Under the pieces are notes generated by a model, which was not told the origin of the DNA, made no database searches, and worked only from the letters and a program-made list of their open reading frames with translations. Positions 6,103 to 15,120 of a stretch of DNA of 53,883 nt are shown in pieces; the stretch's first letter is position 1; every line of letters begins with the position of its first letter. The translations under genes and the position numbers were made by a program. This DNA is from Flavobacteriales bacterium (GTDB lineage Bacteria; Bacteroidota; Bacteroidia; Flavobacteriales; TMED113): positions 1 to 53,883 of the forward strand of contig NZUK01000017.1 of the NCBI GenBank assembly GCA_002701365.1, read 5' to 3'.

Positions 6103-7676
6103 CAAACAATGTTAATTCATCTTTTTCAGGATTACTATGGAGTATAGTTATAATCCTTGTAGTAGTAAACTTTTATAATATAAAACCCTTTGCAGTTAAT
6201 AATAAACATGAGACTAAAAACACTATTAGCTCTATTCTGAATCAGATAGAAGAAAATTATGTCGATTCTATAAATATTGATTCCTTGATTGAAAATTCAG
6301 CACATCAGATACTAACAAACTTAGATCCGCATTCTATTTACATGAACAAAGACGACGTATCATCCTCGATGGAAATGATGCAAGGTAGTTTTGAGGGAAT
6401 AGGTGTAGAATTTTCAATACACAGAGATACTATCGTAATTGTTAATGTTATTCCAAATGGCCCCTCAGAAAAAAAAGGATTGCAATCCGGTGATCGAATT
6501 GTAATGATCGAAGATGAAAACGTTGCAGGAATAGGAATTACAAACCAAGGTGTTATTAGCAAACTAAGAGGCAAAAAAGGATCTAAGGTGCAAATTGGTA
6601 TTCAAAATCGGCGGGACACAAATATTAGATTTATTAATATCTTAAGAGGAAAAATTCCACTATTCAGTCTAGATGTTGCTTATGAAATAGCTCCCAAAAT
6701 TGGATATATTAAATTGAATCGATTTTCTGCAACAACATTTAATGAATTTAAAGACAGGTTGAAGGAGCTTCAAGATAATTATAATATAGAAAACCTTATA
6801 TTAGACTTAAGGGGTAATAGTGGTGGATATTTAGACCAAGCAATCGATATATTAAATGAATTTTTTGAAGGAGGCAAATTACTAGTTTATACAAAAGGTA
6901 AAGCTAGAAAAGAGCAAAAATATTATTCTAATTATTTCGGAAATTTTAAAACTGAAGATGTACATGTTTTAATTGACGAAGGTTCTGCTTCTGCTAGTGA
7001 AATTGTTGCAGGCGCGATCCAAGACCATGGAAGAGGTTTAATCATAGGGACAAGAAGTTTCGGAAAAGGATTAGTACAAGAACAAATACCTTTGGATAAT
7101 GGTGGGTTAATAAGATTAACTGTATCTAGATACTACACACCCTCTGGTCGGTGTATTCAAAAGCCTTATGCAGATGGCCATGATGATTACTTTAGTGAAA
7201 TGTACTTGCGTGAAAATTCACAAAAATCCGACTCTCTGCAAAAATTTACTACACTAGATGGCAGAGTAGTTTTTGGTGGTGGTGGTATAACGCCAGATTA
7301 TATAGTGCAATCAAAAACAGATTCTTTACCAACAAGCTTAGTCTATTTATATACAAGTGATTTTTTTAATGATTTAGCCTTCGATTACGTAGATAATTAT
7401 CGATCTAAAATGTCAAACCTACAGTCAATAGAATTTAAGATTTCTAATTTTGAAAAAAATAACATGTTACTGAAAATAAATAATTGGATTATATCTGAAT
7501 TAGGTAATAGTAACATAACCCAATTAAACAATGAATTTAATAATTATAGATCTCATATTATTGAAAGACTTAGCGCTTTGATTATTCGTCAATACTGGGG
7601 CTGGGAAGACATGCAAATATTTTTAAACCAAAATGATGAAATTATTTCAACTTCATTATCTTTGATTAAAAATTAA
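6099..7676 (+). CDS. C-terminal processing peptidase, S41 family
   Basis: A 525-residue membrane-anchored protease of the CtpA/Prc type: N-terminal membrane segment (about 10-30), PDZ domain (about 85-170, with GIGVEFSIH and LQSGDRIVMI), then the S41 catalytic core. The catalytic motif GSASASE spans 295-301 and the general-base Lys is Lys323 in FGKG. It acts in the periplasm, trimming or degrading exported proteins by recognising C-termini. A second S41 protease lies at 16468-18096. Order dCMP deaminase-S41 is a familiar flavobacterial pairing. Confidence 0.93.
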   Translation: MTNNVNSSFSGLLWSIVIILVVVNFYNIKPFAVNNKHETKNTISSILNQIEENYVDSINIDSLIENSAHQILTNLDPHSIYMNKDDVSSSMEMMQGSFEGIGVEFSIHRDTIVIVNVIPNGPSEKKGLQSGDRIVMIEDENVAGIGITNQGVISKLRGKKGSKVQIGIQNRRDTNIRFINILRGKIPLFSLDVAYEIAPKIGYIKLNRFSATTFNEFKDRLKELQDNYNIENLILDLRGNSGGYLDQAIDILNEFFEGGKLLVYTKGKARKEQKYYSNYFGNFKTEDVHVLIDEGSASASEIVAGAIQDHGRGLIIGTRSFGKGLVQEQIPLDNGGLIRLTVSRYYTPSGRCIQKPYADGHDDYFSEMYLRENSQKSDSLQKFTTLDGRVVFGGGGITPDYIVQSKTDSLPTSLVYLYTSDFFNDLAFDYVDNYRSKMSNLQSIEFKISNFEKNNMLLKINNWIISELGNSNITQLNNEFNNYRSHIIERLSALIIRQYWGWEDMQIFLNQNDEIISTSLSLIKN

Positions 7677-7687
7677 AATACTACACT

Positions 7688-8287
7688 ATGGCTTTTGAAC
7701 TACCAAAATTAAATTATGACTACAATGCATTAGCGCCTCACATTGATGAAAAAACAATGGAAATACATCATTCAAAACATCATGCAGGCTATACAAATAA
7801 TTTAAATAATGCAGTTTTAGGAACTGAATTCGAAAACAAATCAATAGAGCAAATTTTAAAAACCCCTAATTTACCAAATGCAATTAGAAACAATGGTGGA
7901 GGCTACTATAATCATTGTCTTTTTTGGGAAATTTTAAGTCCAAATCCACAAAAAGCATCTAACGATTTTATGGATTTGATAAATAAAAATTTTGAAAGCC
8001 TTGATACTATGAAAGAAAAATTTAATCAAGCTGCGGCAACGCGCTTTGGTTCTGGATGGGCATGGCTGTGTGCACAAAATGGTACATTAAGTATCTGTTC
8101 ATCTGCTAACCAAGATAACCCAATTATGAATAATAGCGATTGTAAGGGCACGCCTATTTTAGGATTAGATGTATGGGAACATGCATATTATCTTAATTAT
8201 CAAAACAGACGACCAGATTACATCTCTGCCTTCTGGAACATAGTTGACTGGAAGCGAGTTGAATCTAAATATCAAGCGTCTCTATAA
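7688..8287 (+). CDS. sodA: Superoxide dismutase, Fe/Mn family (Mn-type residues)
   Basis: It dismutates superoxide to oxygen and peroxide. The 199-residue protein carries the metal ligands in HHSKHHAGY, GGYYNHCLFW and LDVWEHAYYLNYQNRR. Gly in NNGGGYYNH and Gln in SANQDNP match the manganese-type arrangement rather than the iron type, though metal use cannot be read from sequence alone and cambialistic enzymes occur in Bacteroidota. No signal peptide, so cytoplasmic. Its last 23 bases overlap the convergent glycyl-tRNA synthetase gene. Confidence 0.95.
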   Translation: MAFELPKLNYDYNALAPHIDEKTMEIHHSKHHAGYTNNLNNAVLGTEFENKSIEQILKTPNLPNAIRNNGGGYYNHCLFWEILSPNPQKASNDFMDLINKNFESLDTMKEKFNQAAATRFGSGWAWLCAQNGTLSICSSANQDNPIMNNSDCKGTPILGLDVWEHAYYLNYQNRRPDYISAFWNIVDWKRVESKYQASL

Positions 8288-9770
8288 TACATTCTCTTAA
8301 TTTATCTACAGATACTCGTCTTTGTTCCATTGTATCTCGATCCCGGAATGTAACATTGTTATCATTTAAAGTTTCATGATCAATTGTAATGCAAATTGGT
8401 GTTCCGATAGCATCTTGCCGTCTATATCGCTTACCTATTGAATCTTTTTCTTCAAAATGACAAGAAAATTTTAATTTTAAATCATCGTATATCTTGCGGG
8501 CCCTATCACTTAATCCATCTTTTTTTATTAGAGGCAGAACAGCAACACTTACGGGAGCTAAATGTGGTGGTATCTTCAAAACTATTCTTGTTTCATTTTG
8601 CACATTTTCTTCTATAAAAGAACCACATAAAACAGATAAAAATAACCTATCTAAACCTACTGAAGTTTCAACTACATAAGGGACATAGCTTTTGTTCATA
8701 TTTGTATCAAAATATGACAATTTTTTCTTACTGAATTTCTGATGTTGTGACAAATCATAGTCTGTTCGCGAATGAATCCCCTCTAATTCTTTAAATCCTA
8801 TTGGAAATTTAAATTCAATATCACAAGCAGCATTAGCATAATGAGCTAAATTGGCATGATCGTGAAATTTATAGTCAGCGCGATATAAATTTAAACTTTT
8901 ATGCCATTCCATTCTTTGATCTTTCCAGTAGTTATACCATTTAAGTTCATCTCCTGGGGAAACAAAAAATTGCATTTCCATTTGTTCAAACTCTCGCATT
9001 CTAAAAATAAATTGTCTAGCTACAATTTCATTTCTAAAAGCTTTGCCAATTTGAGCGATTCCAAATGGAATTTTTTTTCTTGCACTTTTTTGAACATTTA
9101 AAAAATTAACAAATATACCTTGAGCCGTCTCCGGGCGCAAATATAGTTTACTGGCATCATCACTAACAGCACCTATTTTTGTATCAAACATTAAATTAAA
9201 CTGCCTTACATCTGTCCAATTGGAGGTGCCTGAAACTGGGCATCGAATCTCAAGTTCTTCTATAATTTCTTTAATACTCGACATATTATTATTTACTAAT
9301 GCCGTGCTTAGTTTTAATTTAACATCATCTATTTTTTTTGTATACTTAACAACTCGAGGGTGAGTAGCCACAAACTGTTCCAAATCAAAATTTGGGCTAA
9401 ATCTTTTTTGAGCTTTTTTTATTTCTTTGTCAATTTTTTGCTGATACTTTTCCATTTCGTCCTCAACTAAATTGTCAGCTCTATAACGTTTTTTAGAATC
9501 TTTATTGTCTACTAGGGGATCATTAAATGCATCTACATGGCCAGAAGCTTTCCATATTAAAGGGTGCATGAAAATTGCTGAATCAATTCCTACAATATTT
9601 TCATTCTCCTGAACCATGGACTTCCACCAATACTTTTTAATATTATTTTTTAACTCTACACCGAATGGTCCATAGTCATAAATGGCCGATAATCCATCAT
9701 ATATTTCACTAGATGGAAATATAAATCCATATTCTTTACAATGACTTATAATCTTTTTTAGATCTTGCAT
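8265..9770 (-). CDS. glyQS: Glycyl-tRNA synthetase (alpha2, class II)
   Basis: The 501-residue enzyme charges tRNA-Gly. It is the single-chain homodimer type (eukaryote/archaeal-like), not the bacterial alpha2-beta2 type. Visible motifs: YDGLSAIYDYGPFGVELKNN at the N-terminus, motif 2 region FRNEIVARQFIFRMREFEQM, ELEGIHSRTDYDLSQHQ, and motif 3 YVVETSVGLDRLFLSVL. The C-terminal anticodon-binding domain starts near residue 400 (LAPVSVAVLPL). It is monocistronic and convergent with sodA. Confidence 0.96.
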   Translation of the reverse strand: MQDLKKIISHCKEYGFIFPSSEIYDGLSAIYDYGPFGVELKNNIKKYWWKSMVQENENIVGIDSAIFMHPLIWKASGHVDAFNDPLVDNKDSKKRYRADNLVEDEMEKYQQKIDKEIKKAQKRFSPNFDLEQFVATHPRVVKYTKKIDDVKLKLSTALVNNNMSSIKEIIEELEIRCPVSGTSNWTDVRQFNLMFDTKIGAVSDDASKLYLRPETAQGIFVNFLNVQKSARKKIPFGIAQIGKAFRNEIVARQFIFRMREFEQMEMQFFVSPGDELKWYNYWKDQRMEWHKSLNLYRADYKFHDHANLAHYANAACDIEFKFPIGFKELEGIHSRTDYDLSQHQKFSKKKLSYFDTNMNKSYVPYVVETSVGLDRLFLSVLCGSFIEENVQNETRIVLKIPPHLAPVSVAVLPLIKKDGLSDRARKIYDDLKLKFSCHFEEKDSIGKRYRRQDAIGTPICITIDHETLNDNNVTFRDRDTMEQRRVSVDKLRECIIETLDI

Positions 9771-9922
9771 ATTAACATTAATTTAAATTATCACATTTAC
9801 ATTACTATTGATTAACTTACATAATAATAATTGTTTTGACCTAAAAAACAGAATTTTTTATCGTCAAATATTTATTTGAATTATAAAAATTTCACGTTGC
9901 AAGTCTATTATAAAAAAGTTAA

Positions 9923-9937
9923 TAACAATCGTTGTTA
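9923..9937. promoter_or_regulatory. Palindromic site upstream of the ribonucleotide reductase operon
   Basis: TAACAATCGTTGTTA is a perfect 6+3+6 inverted repeat about 70 bases upstream of the predicted nrdB transcription start. Its size suits a dimeric regulator. It does not match the NrdR box pattern I know, so the regulator, if any, is unknown. Confidence 0.3.
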
Positions 9938-9968
9938 AAAACTAAATAAATATATTTTGGGTTCTCTA

Positions 9969-9999
9969 TTGTAAATTTTAATTTAAAATTAAATCTTTG
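9969..9999 (+). promoter_or_regulatory. Candidate promoter of nrdBA
   Basis: ATTG (9968-9971) is followed, about 20 bases later, by AATCTTTG (9992-9999), one mismatch from the TAnnTTTG consensus. The predicted leader is about 76 nt, long compared with others in this window. Confidence 0.3.
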
Positions 10000-10078
10000 T
10001 CGACAGCACATACATAAGAACAGCTTGTGGTCTGCTCGCCCCCAAAAAATATTATATACATAATTGTTAACTATAACT

Positions 10079-11395
10079 ATGCAGAATATACAGATTGAAA
10101 ATATCTTTAAGAGGAACTTTGCCAAAAAACCATTTGAACTTGAAAAAATAACAGATGCTATTTTAAGAGCTATGATATCTGTAAAAAATGGCGATGTAAA
10201 AGACGCCGAAGCCGTTTCAATGGATGTATACAACGAGTTGTTAAGTAGAAAAAAAGAAAGCCCAAACTATGTTCCCAACGTAGAAGAAATTCAAGACTTA
10301 GTAGAACATAAGCTAATGCAAAGCAAATACTTAGATGTTGCAAAAGCATACATATTATATAGAAATACTCAAGCCAAAAAGCGCCAAAGAGATATGTTTG
10401 AAAAACGTATCAATTTAAAGCCTTATGAATATCCTGAATTATACGAATATGTTCCTGCTATCCGCCATTCATACTGGATTCATTCTGAGTTTAATTTTAC
10501 TAGTGACATACAAGATTTTAAAACTAGTCTCACTAATCATGAGTGTAGTGCGATCAAAAATACAATGCTTGCCATCTCACAAATTGAAGTTGCAGTAAAA
10601 AGTTTTTGGGGTGATATTTTTCAAAAAATACCTAAGCCTGAAATTGGTTCTGTTGGTGCAACTTTTGCAGAAAGCGAAGTTAGACACGCCGACGCATATT
10701 CACATTTGTTAGAAATCCTAGGCCTTAATAAGGAATTTGAAGTCCTGAAGAAAAAGCCTGTAATCATGAAGCGTGTAAAATACCTCGAAACTGCTTTGTC
10801 AAATTCAAAAAGTGAAAACAATCAAGATTATGCTGAATCTGTTTTACTTTTCTCATTATTTATTGAACACGTTTCATTATTTTCCCAATTTCTAATCATC
10901 ATGGCTTTCAATAAGCACAAAAATATGCTTAAAGGAATTTCCAACGTTGTAGAAGCAACTTCTAAAGAAGAACAAATTCATGGAGACTTTGGCATAGATT
11001 TAATTAAAATACTTAAGACTGAAAATCCTGAATGGTTTGATAAAGATTATGAAAACCGAATCCAAGACATGTGCAAAAAAGCCTTTGAGGCTGAGAGTGC
11101 AATTATTGATTGGATCTTTGAAGAAGGGGAGTTAGATTTTTTACCCAAATCGGAAATTAACGAATTTATCAAAGATCGCTTTAATCGATCTCTTGAAAGC
11201 ATTGGGGTTAATAAAATTTTTAAAACTGATGAAAACTTATTATCTAAAACTGAATGGTTTAATGATGAAATTATAGGAACTAAACATGGTGATTTCTTTG
11301 TTAAGCGTTCTATTAACTATAGTAAACGTACACAAAGTATAACCGGTGAAGATCTGTTTGTTAAAGATGAATCTGTCGAAAAATATCTTAAATAA
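10079..11395 (+). CDS. nrdB: Ribonucleotide reductase small subunit with N-terminal ATP-cone
   Basis: The 438-residue protein has two parts. Residues 5-100 are an ATP-cone (KRNFAKKPFELEKI through YLDVAKAYILYRNTQAKKR), the nucleotide-sensing domain normally found on the large subunit. The rest is a class I NrdB fold: predicted metal ligands Glu170, Glu200, His203, Glu263, Glu298 and His301, with Tyr207 in the E-x-x-H-x3-Y spacing of the radical tyrosine. I start at ATG 10079; an upstream TTG at 10064 is less likely. Known work on Leeuwenhoekiella shows that NrdB ATP-cones control activity through oligomerisation. nrdA follows after one base. Confidence 0.93.
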   Translation: MQNIQIENIFKRNFAKKPFELEKITDAILRAMISVKNGDVKDAEAVSMDVYNELLSRKKESPNYVPNVEEIQDLVEHKLMQSKYLDVAKAYILYRNTQAKKRQRDMFEKRINLKPYEYPELYEYVPAIRHSYWIHSEFNFTSDIQDFKTSLTNHECSAIKNTMLAISQIEVAVKSFWGDIFQKIPKPEIGSVGATFAESEVRHADAYSHLLEILGLNKEFEVLKKKPVIMKRVKYLETALSNSKSENNQDYAESVLLFSLFIEHVSLFSQFLIIMAFNKHKNMLKGISNVVEATSKEEQIHGDFGIDLIKILKTENPEWFDKDYENRIQDMCKKAFEAESAIIDWIFEEGELDFLPKSEINEFIKDRFNRSLESIGVNKIFKTDENLLSKTEWFNDEIIGTKHGDFFVKRSINYSKRTQSITGEDLFVKDESVEKYLK

Positions 11396-11396
11396 T

Positions 11397-13187
11397 ATGA
11401 AAAAACCAACGATACATAGAAAAGAGAAAAAAGATCAGTACCAGTTAAATAAAGAAGAGTTATTGAATGCGCGAAAAAAACAATTATTGACTAATAATAC
11501 CAAAAAAGAAAATAACTTTAATTGGCTAACCAAGCATAGTCGTGATTTTTTAGCTGCAGGATACATAGCTCCTGGAGTAAGCCCAGAGAATAGAATACGG
11601 GAAATTGCAGATAGAGCCGAGGAAATTCTAAAAATAGATGGTTATAGTGATAAGTTTTATCATTACATGTCCGAAGGGTTTTTCTCGCTGGCTTCACCAG
11701 TTTGGTCTAATTTTGGAAAAAAAAGAGGTCTCCCTATTAGTTGTTTTGGGTCAAATGTTTCTGATGATATGGGAAATATTTTATATACCCAGTCTGAAGT
11801 AGGCATGATGTCTAAACTCGGTGGAGGAACATCAGGATACTTTGGGCATCTAAGGCATCGTGGTGCGGCCGTCAAAAATAACGGACAGGCTTCTGGATCC
11901 GTCCACATAATGCAACTTTTTGAAAGTATGGTTGATGTTGTAAGCCAGGGCTCTGTAAGGAGAGGACGGTTTTCTCCATATCTTCCAATTGAACATAAAG
12001 ATATTTCAGAATTTTTAGACATTGGAACAGAGGGAAATCCTATACAAGAACTAACACATGGGGTAACTGTGACGGATAAATGGATGACTGAAATGATTCA
12101 GGGTGATATTGAAAAAAGAAATACTTGGGCCAAAGTTATACAAAGAAGAGGAGAAATAGGATACCCATATATATTCTTTAAAGACAATGCTAATAATGGG
12201 GCCCCTGATGTTTATAAAAAAGGTAATTACCAAATAAATGCAAGTAACTTATGTACTGAAATCATGTTACCATCAAATGATAATTGGTCCTTTGTATGCG
12301 TTCTTTCATCACTAAATGTATTACACTATGAAAAATGGAAGGAAACCGATGCCGTTGAAACAATGGTATATTTTTTAGATGCAGTAATTACAGAATTTAC
12401 TGAGAAGCTGGAAGCATATAGAGACTCAGAAGATAGAGACGATCAGCAAACATTTCTATTCATGGAACGTGCATATAACTTTGCAAAAGAAAACCGCGCC
12501 TTAGGTCTAGGAGTCCTGGGATGGCACTCATTATTACAATCGAAAATGCTTTCTTTTAACAGCCAAGAAGCCTTTAATTTAAACACTGAGATTTTTAAGT
12601 TTATCAAAAATCAATCATATAAAGCTTCAAAAGAATTAGCTAATATAATTAGTGAGCCCAAAGTTTTAAAAGGTCTCGGTAGACGTAATGCTACGTTAAA
12701 TGCAATTGCTCCCACAACATCATCTGCATTTATATTAGGTCAGGTTTCTCAAGGCATTGAACCGATATGGTCTAATATATATGTAAAAGATATTGCAAAA
12801 GTAAAAACAACCATTAAAAATCCTTTTTTAGTACAATTGCTAGATAAAAAAGGGGAAAATACAAAAGAAGTCTGGCGAAGTATTAGAGACTATGATGGAT
12901 CTGTACAACATTTAGATTTCTTAACAGAAGAAGAAAAAAATGTTTTCAAAACATATTCAGAAATTGATCAAATGGACATCATTTATCAAGCAGCAAATAG
13001 ACAAAACTATATTGACCAGGGACAATCTGTAAATATTATGGTTCATCCAGATACTTCAGCAATGGAAATTAATAAAATTTATATTACTGCTTGGAAACTA
13101 GGATTGAAGTCCTTATACTATCAACACAGCATGAACGCTGCACAAAAGTTTAAACAGAAAAAGTCTTGCGAAAGTTGTGAGGCGTAA
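11397..13187 (+). CDS. nrdA: Ribonucleotide reductase large subunit lacking an ATP-cone
   Basis: The 596-residue catalytic subunit reduces ribonucleoside diphosphates. Active-site cysteines are visible in LPISCFGSN, SNLCTEI (with the conserved Asn and Glu) and WSFVCVLSSLN; the redox tail ends in CESCEA. No ATP-cone precedes the catalytic fold, which starts around residue 35 (FNWLTKHSRDFL), consistent with the cone being on NrdB. The start chosen is the ATG at 11397, one base past the nrdB stop; an earlier in-frame ATG at 11346 is inside nrdB. The last 16 bases before the convergent neighbour hold no terminator. Confidence 0.95.
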   Translation: MKKPTIHRKEKKDQYQLNKEELLNARKKQLLTNNTKKENNFNWLTKHSRDFLAAGYIAPGVSPENRIREIADRAEEILKIDGYSDKFYHYMSEGFFSLASPVWSNFGKKRGLPISCFGSNVSDDMGNILYTQSEVGMMSKLGGGTSGYFGHLRHRGAAVKNNGQASGSVHIMQLFESMVDVVSQGSVRRGRFSPYLPIEHKDISEFLDIGTEGNPIQELTHGVTVTDKWMTEMIQGDIEKRNTWAKVIQRRGEIGYPYIFFKDNANNGAPDVYKKGNYQINASNLCTEIMLPSNDNWSFVCVLSSLNVLHYEKWKETDAVETMVYFLDAVITEFTEKLEAYRDSEDRDDQQTFLFMERAYNFAKENRALGLGVLGWHSLLQSKMLSFNSQEAFNLNTEIFKFIKNQSYKASKELANIISEPKVLKGLGRRNATLNAIAPTTSSAFILGQVSQGIEPIWSNIYVKDIAKVKTTIKNPFLVQLLDKKGENTKEVWRSIRDYDGSVQHLDFLTEEEKNVFKTYSEIDQMDIIYQAANRQNYIDQGQSVNIMVHPDTSAMEINKIYITAWKLGLKSLYYQHSMNAAQKFKQKKSCESCEA

Positions 13188-13202
13188 AAAAATAATTACA
13201 AA

Positions 13203-14384
13203 TTATTTAAACGCACTAATACCAGTAATATCATGACCCGTAATCAGTAAATGAATATCGTGTGTCCCCTCATAAGTAATTACTGACTCTAAATTCATCA
13301 TATGTCTCATAATAGAATAGTCACCTGTAATACCCATTGCTCCCAACACTTGTCTAGATTCACGAGCAATATTTAAAGCCATAGCTACATTATTTCTCTT
13401 AGCCATAGAGATCTGAGCGGTGGTAGCCTTGTTCTCATTTTTTAAAACTCCTAATCTCCATGTTAAAAACTGCGCTTTTGTGATCTCTGTGATCATTTCT
13501 GCTAATTTTTTTTGCTGAAGCTGAAAAGCGGCAATTGGTTTTCCAAATTGTTCTCTTTGCAAAGAATACCTTAAAGCTGTATCATAACAATCCATGGCTG
13601 CACCTATTGCTCCCCAAGCTATTCCATATCTAGCACTGTCTAAACAACCTAAAGGGGCTCCTAAACCGTCTTTGCCTGGTAATAAATTTGATTTTGGAAC
13701 TCTCACGTTATCAAAGATAAGTTCACCTGTTACAGATCCACGTAGGGACCACTTATTATGTGTTTCTGGTGCTGAAACCCCCTCCAATTGAGTTTCAACA
13801 ATTAGACCCTGAATTCTATTATTATCATTTTTGGCCCAAACTATAGCAATATCAGCAAATGGAGAGTTAGAAATCCATAACTTCGATCCATTAAGTAAAA
13901 AATGATCTCCCATATCCTTGAACTTGCTTTCCATGCCCCCTGGGTTAGAACCATGATTCGGCTCTGTTAAGCCAAAACATCCCATCATTTCTCCTGTAGC
14001 CAATTTGTTTAAATACTTTTTTCTTTGATCTTCTGTGCCATATTTAAATATAGGAAACATTACTAAAGAAGATTGAACTGATGCAGTAGATCTGATGCCT
14101 GAATCACCTCTTTCTAGTTCCTGCATAATTAAACCATAAGATATTTGATCAAGTTCTGCTCCACCGTATTCAGTTGGTATAAACGGTCCAAAACAACCTA
14201 ATGATCCTAATTGTGGAAGTATTTTATGAGGAAAAACACATGTTTGACATGCCTCTTCAATTATCGGAGAAATTTCTTTTTTAACAAACTCACGTATTGA
14301 TTTTCGTATTAAAAGGTGTTCATCTGATAACAACTCATCTAATAAATAATAGTCTGGTGATTTAAAATTATCTTGGTTAGCCAT
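13203..14384 (-). CDS. gcdH: Acyl-CoA dehydrogenase, glutaryl-CoA dehydrogenase type
   Basis: This 393-residue flavoenzyme probably oxidises and decarboxylates glutaryl-CoA to crotonyl-CoA in Lys/Trp breakdown. Signatures of that subfamily are STASVQSSLVMFPIFKYG, CFGLTEPNHGSNPG (FAD loop), GSKLWISNSP, and the catalytic Glu in TYEGTHDIHLLITG. Three domains of normal length are present. A minus-strand -7 match TATTTTTG (14404-14411) predicts a 16-nt leader. A general short-chain acyl-CoA dehydrogenase is the alternative, less likely given the GCDH-like motifs. Confidence 0.85.
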   Translation of the reverse strand: MANQDNFKSPDYYLLDELLSDEHLLIRKSIREFVKKEISPIIEEACQTCVFPHKILPQLGSLGCFGPFIPTEYGGAELDQISYGLIMQELERGDSGIRSTASVQSSLVMFPIFKYGTEDQRKKYLNKLATGEMMGCFGLTEPNHGSNPGGMESKFKDMGDHFLLNGSKLWISNSPFADIAIVWAKNDNNRIQGLIVETQLEGVSAPETHNKWSLRGSVTGELIFDNVRVPKSNLLPGKDGLGAPLGCLDSARYGIAWGAIGAAMDCYDTALRYSLQREQFGKPIAAFQLQQKKLAEMITEITKAQFLTWRLGVLKNENKATTAQISMAKRNNVAMALNIARESRQVLGAMGITGDYSIMRHMMNLESVITYEGTHDIHLLITGHDITGISAFK

Positions 14385-14403
14385 ATAGAATTTCTTTTGA
14401 AAG

Positions 14404-14425
14404 CAAAAATAATAATTTAGCTTTA
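14404..14425. promoter_or_regulatory. Divergent promoter elements for gcdH and the DUF4271 gene
   Basis: On the minus strand TATTTTTG (14404-14411) matches the -7 consensus and would give gcdH a 16-nt leader. On the plus strand TAGCTTTA (14418-14425) matches with one change and would give the DUF4271 gene a leader of about 12 nt. The two genes are only 57 bases apart, so their promoters are nearly back to back. Confidence 0.35.
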
Positions 14426-14441
14426 TAGAATAATATTAATT

Positions 14442-15098
14442 ATGCACATATTTTATATGAATTTTTATTTACACGATATATATACATTATCTCTTTTTCT
14501 GTCAACCATATTTTTCTCAACTATATTTTTTATAGACACAAAACGCATTTTACTATTAATAGAGTTATTCATCAATCAAAGATATAATATAACTTACCAT
14601 AGGAATACGCCCTTATTGTATCTTTTTTTTACTTTTCTTAACACCCTCTTTATTTGTTCCATTGTATTATCACTATTTATATTTACAAATAATGGGAATA
14701 GCATGACATTTTATACTGTGTTTAAAATTAGTTGCTGTTTAACACTACTGTTCTCATTCCGATTAATAATAACCCGAGTTATAGGGAATCTATTTGATAT
14801 AGACGATTATGCAAAGCGATATTGTGATCAATATGAAACCAGTTTATTTTTGTTAAGTTTAATATTCTTGCCTTTTATCTTATTCACTTCATATTACAAT
14901 GAAGGGGAATTAATATTAAATGGCTCAATATATATCTTTTATTTATTTGCATTATGCTACCTTTTACTAAAGATTATTTTACTTAAAAGATTAAATCTAT
15001 TTAAGATTAACTTTATGTTTTATAATATTTTGTACCTTTGTGGACTTGAAGTATTACCATATATAGGTTTTTTTAAACTATTAACGCTACTACATTAA
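14442..15098 (+). CDS. DUF4271 integral membrane protein
   Basis: The 218-residue protein has about six hydrophobic segments and ends FYNILYLCGLEVLPYIGFFK, the closing signature of DUF4271, a Bacteroidota family of unknown role that usually precedes hemD. ATGs at 14442 and 14457 are both possible starts. It leads a co-oriented run of six genes (DUF4271, hemD, rnpA, yidD, S41 protease, O-antigen ligase-like). A TACCTTTG near its 3' end (15033-15040) could serve as an internal promoter for hemD onward. Confidence 0.8.
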   Translation: MHIFYMNFYLHDIYTLSLFLSTIFFSTIFFIDTKRILLLIELFINQRYNITYHRNTPLLYLFFTFLNTLFICSIVLSLFIFTNNGNSMTFYTVFKISCCLTLLFSFRLIITRVIGNLFDIDDYAKRYCDQYETSLFLLSLIFLPFILFTSYYNEGELILNGSIYIFYLFALCYLLLKIILLKRLNLFKINFMFYNILYLCGLEVLPYIGFFKLLTLLH

Positions 15099-15120
15099 AA
15101 CACCAAAATTTGATTGTATT

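Larger units (their letters stand above)
9771..10078. other. 308-bp divergent control region between glyS and nrdB
   Basis: No gene is supported here. A reading frame on the minus strand crosses the nrdB start but lacks any recognisable protein. The region holds a short palindrome (9923-9937), a promoter-like pair for nrdB (9969-9999), and an untranslated stretch of about 75 bases before the nrdB ATG that includes a notably GC-richer segment (10019-10045). No riboswitch fold is evident by eye. Confidence 0.5.

Noticed and set aside
9919-10233. Minus-strand open frame of 104 codons across the nrdB start
   Set aside because: It overlaps the conserved ATP-cone codons of nrdB in antisense and has no recognisable protein features; shadow frame.
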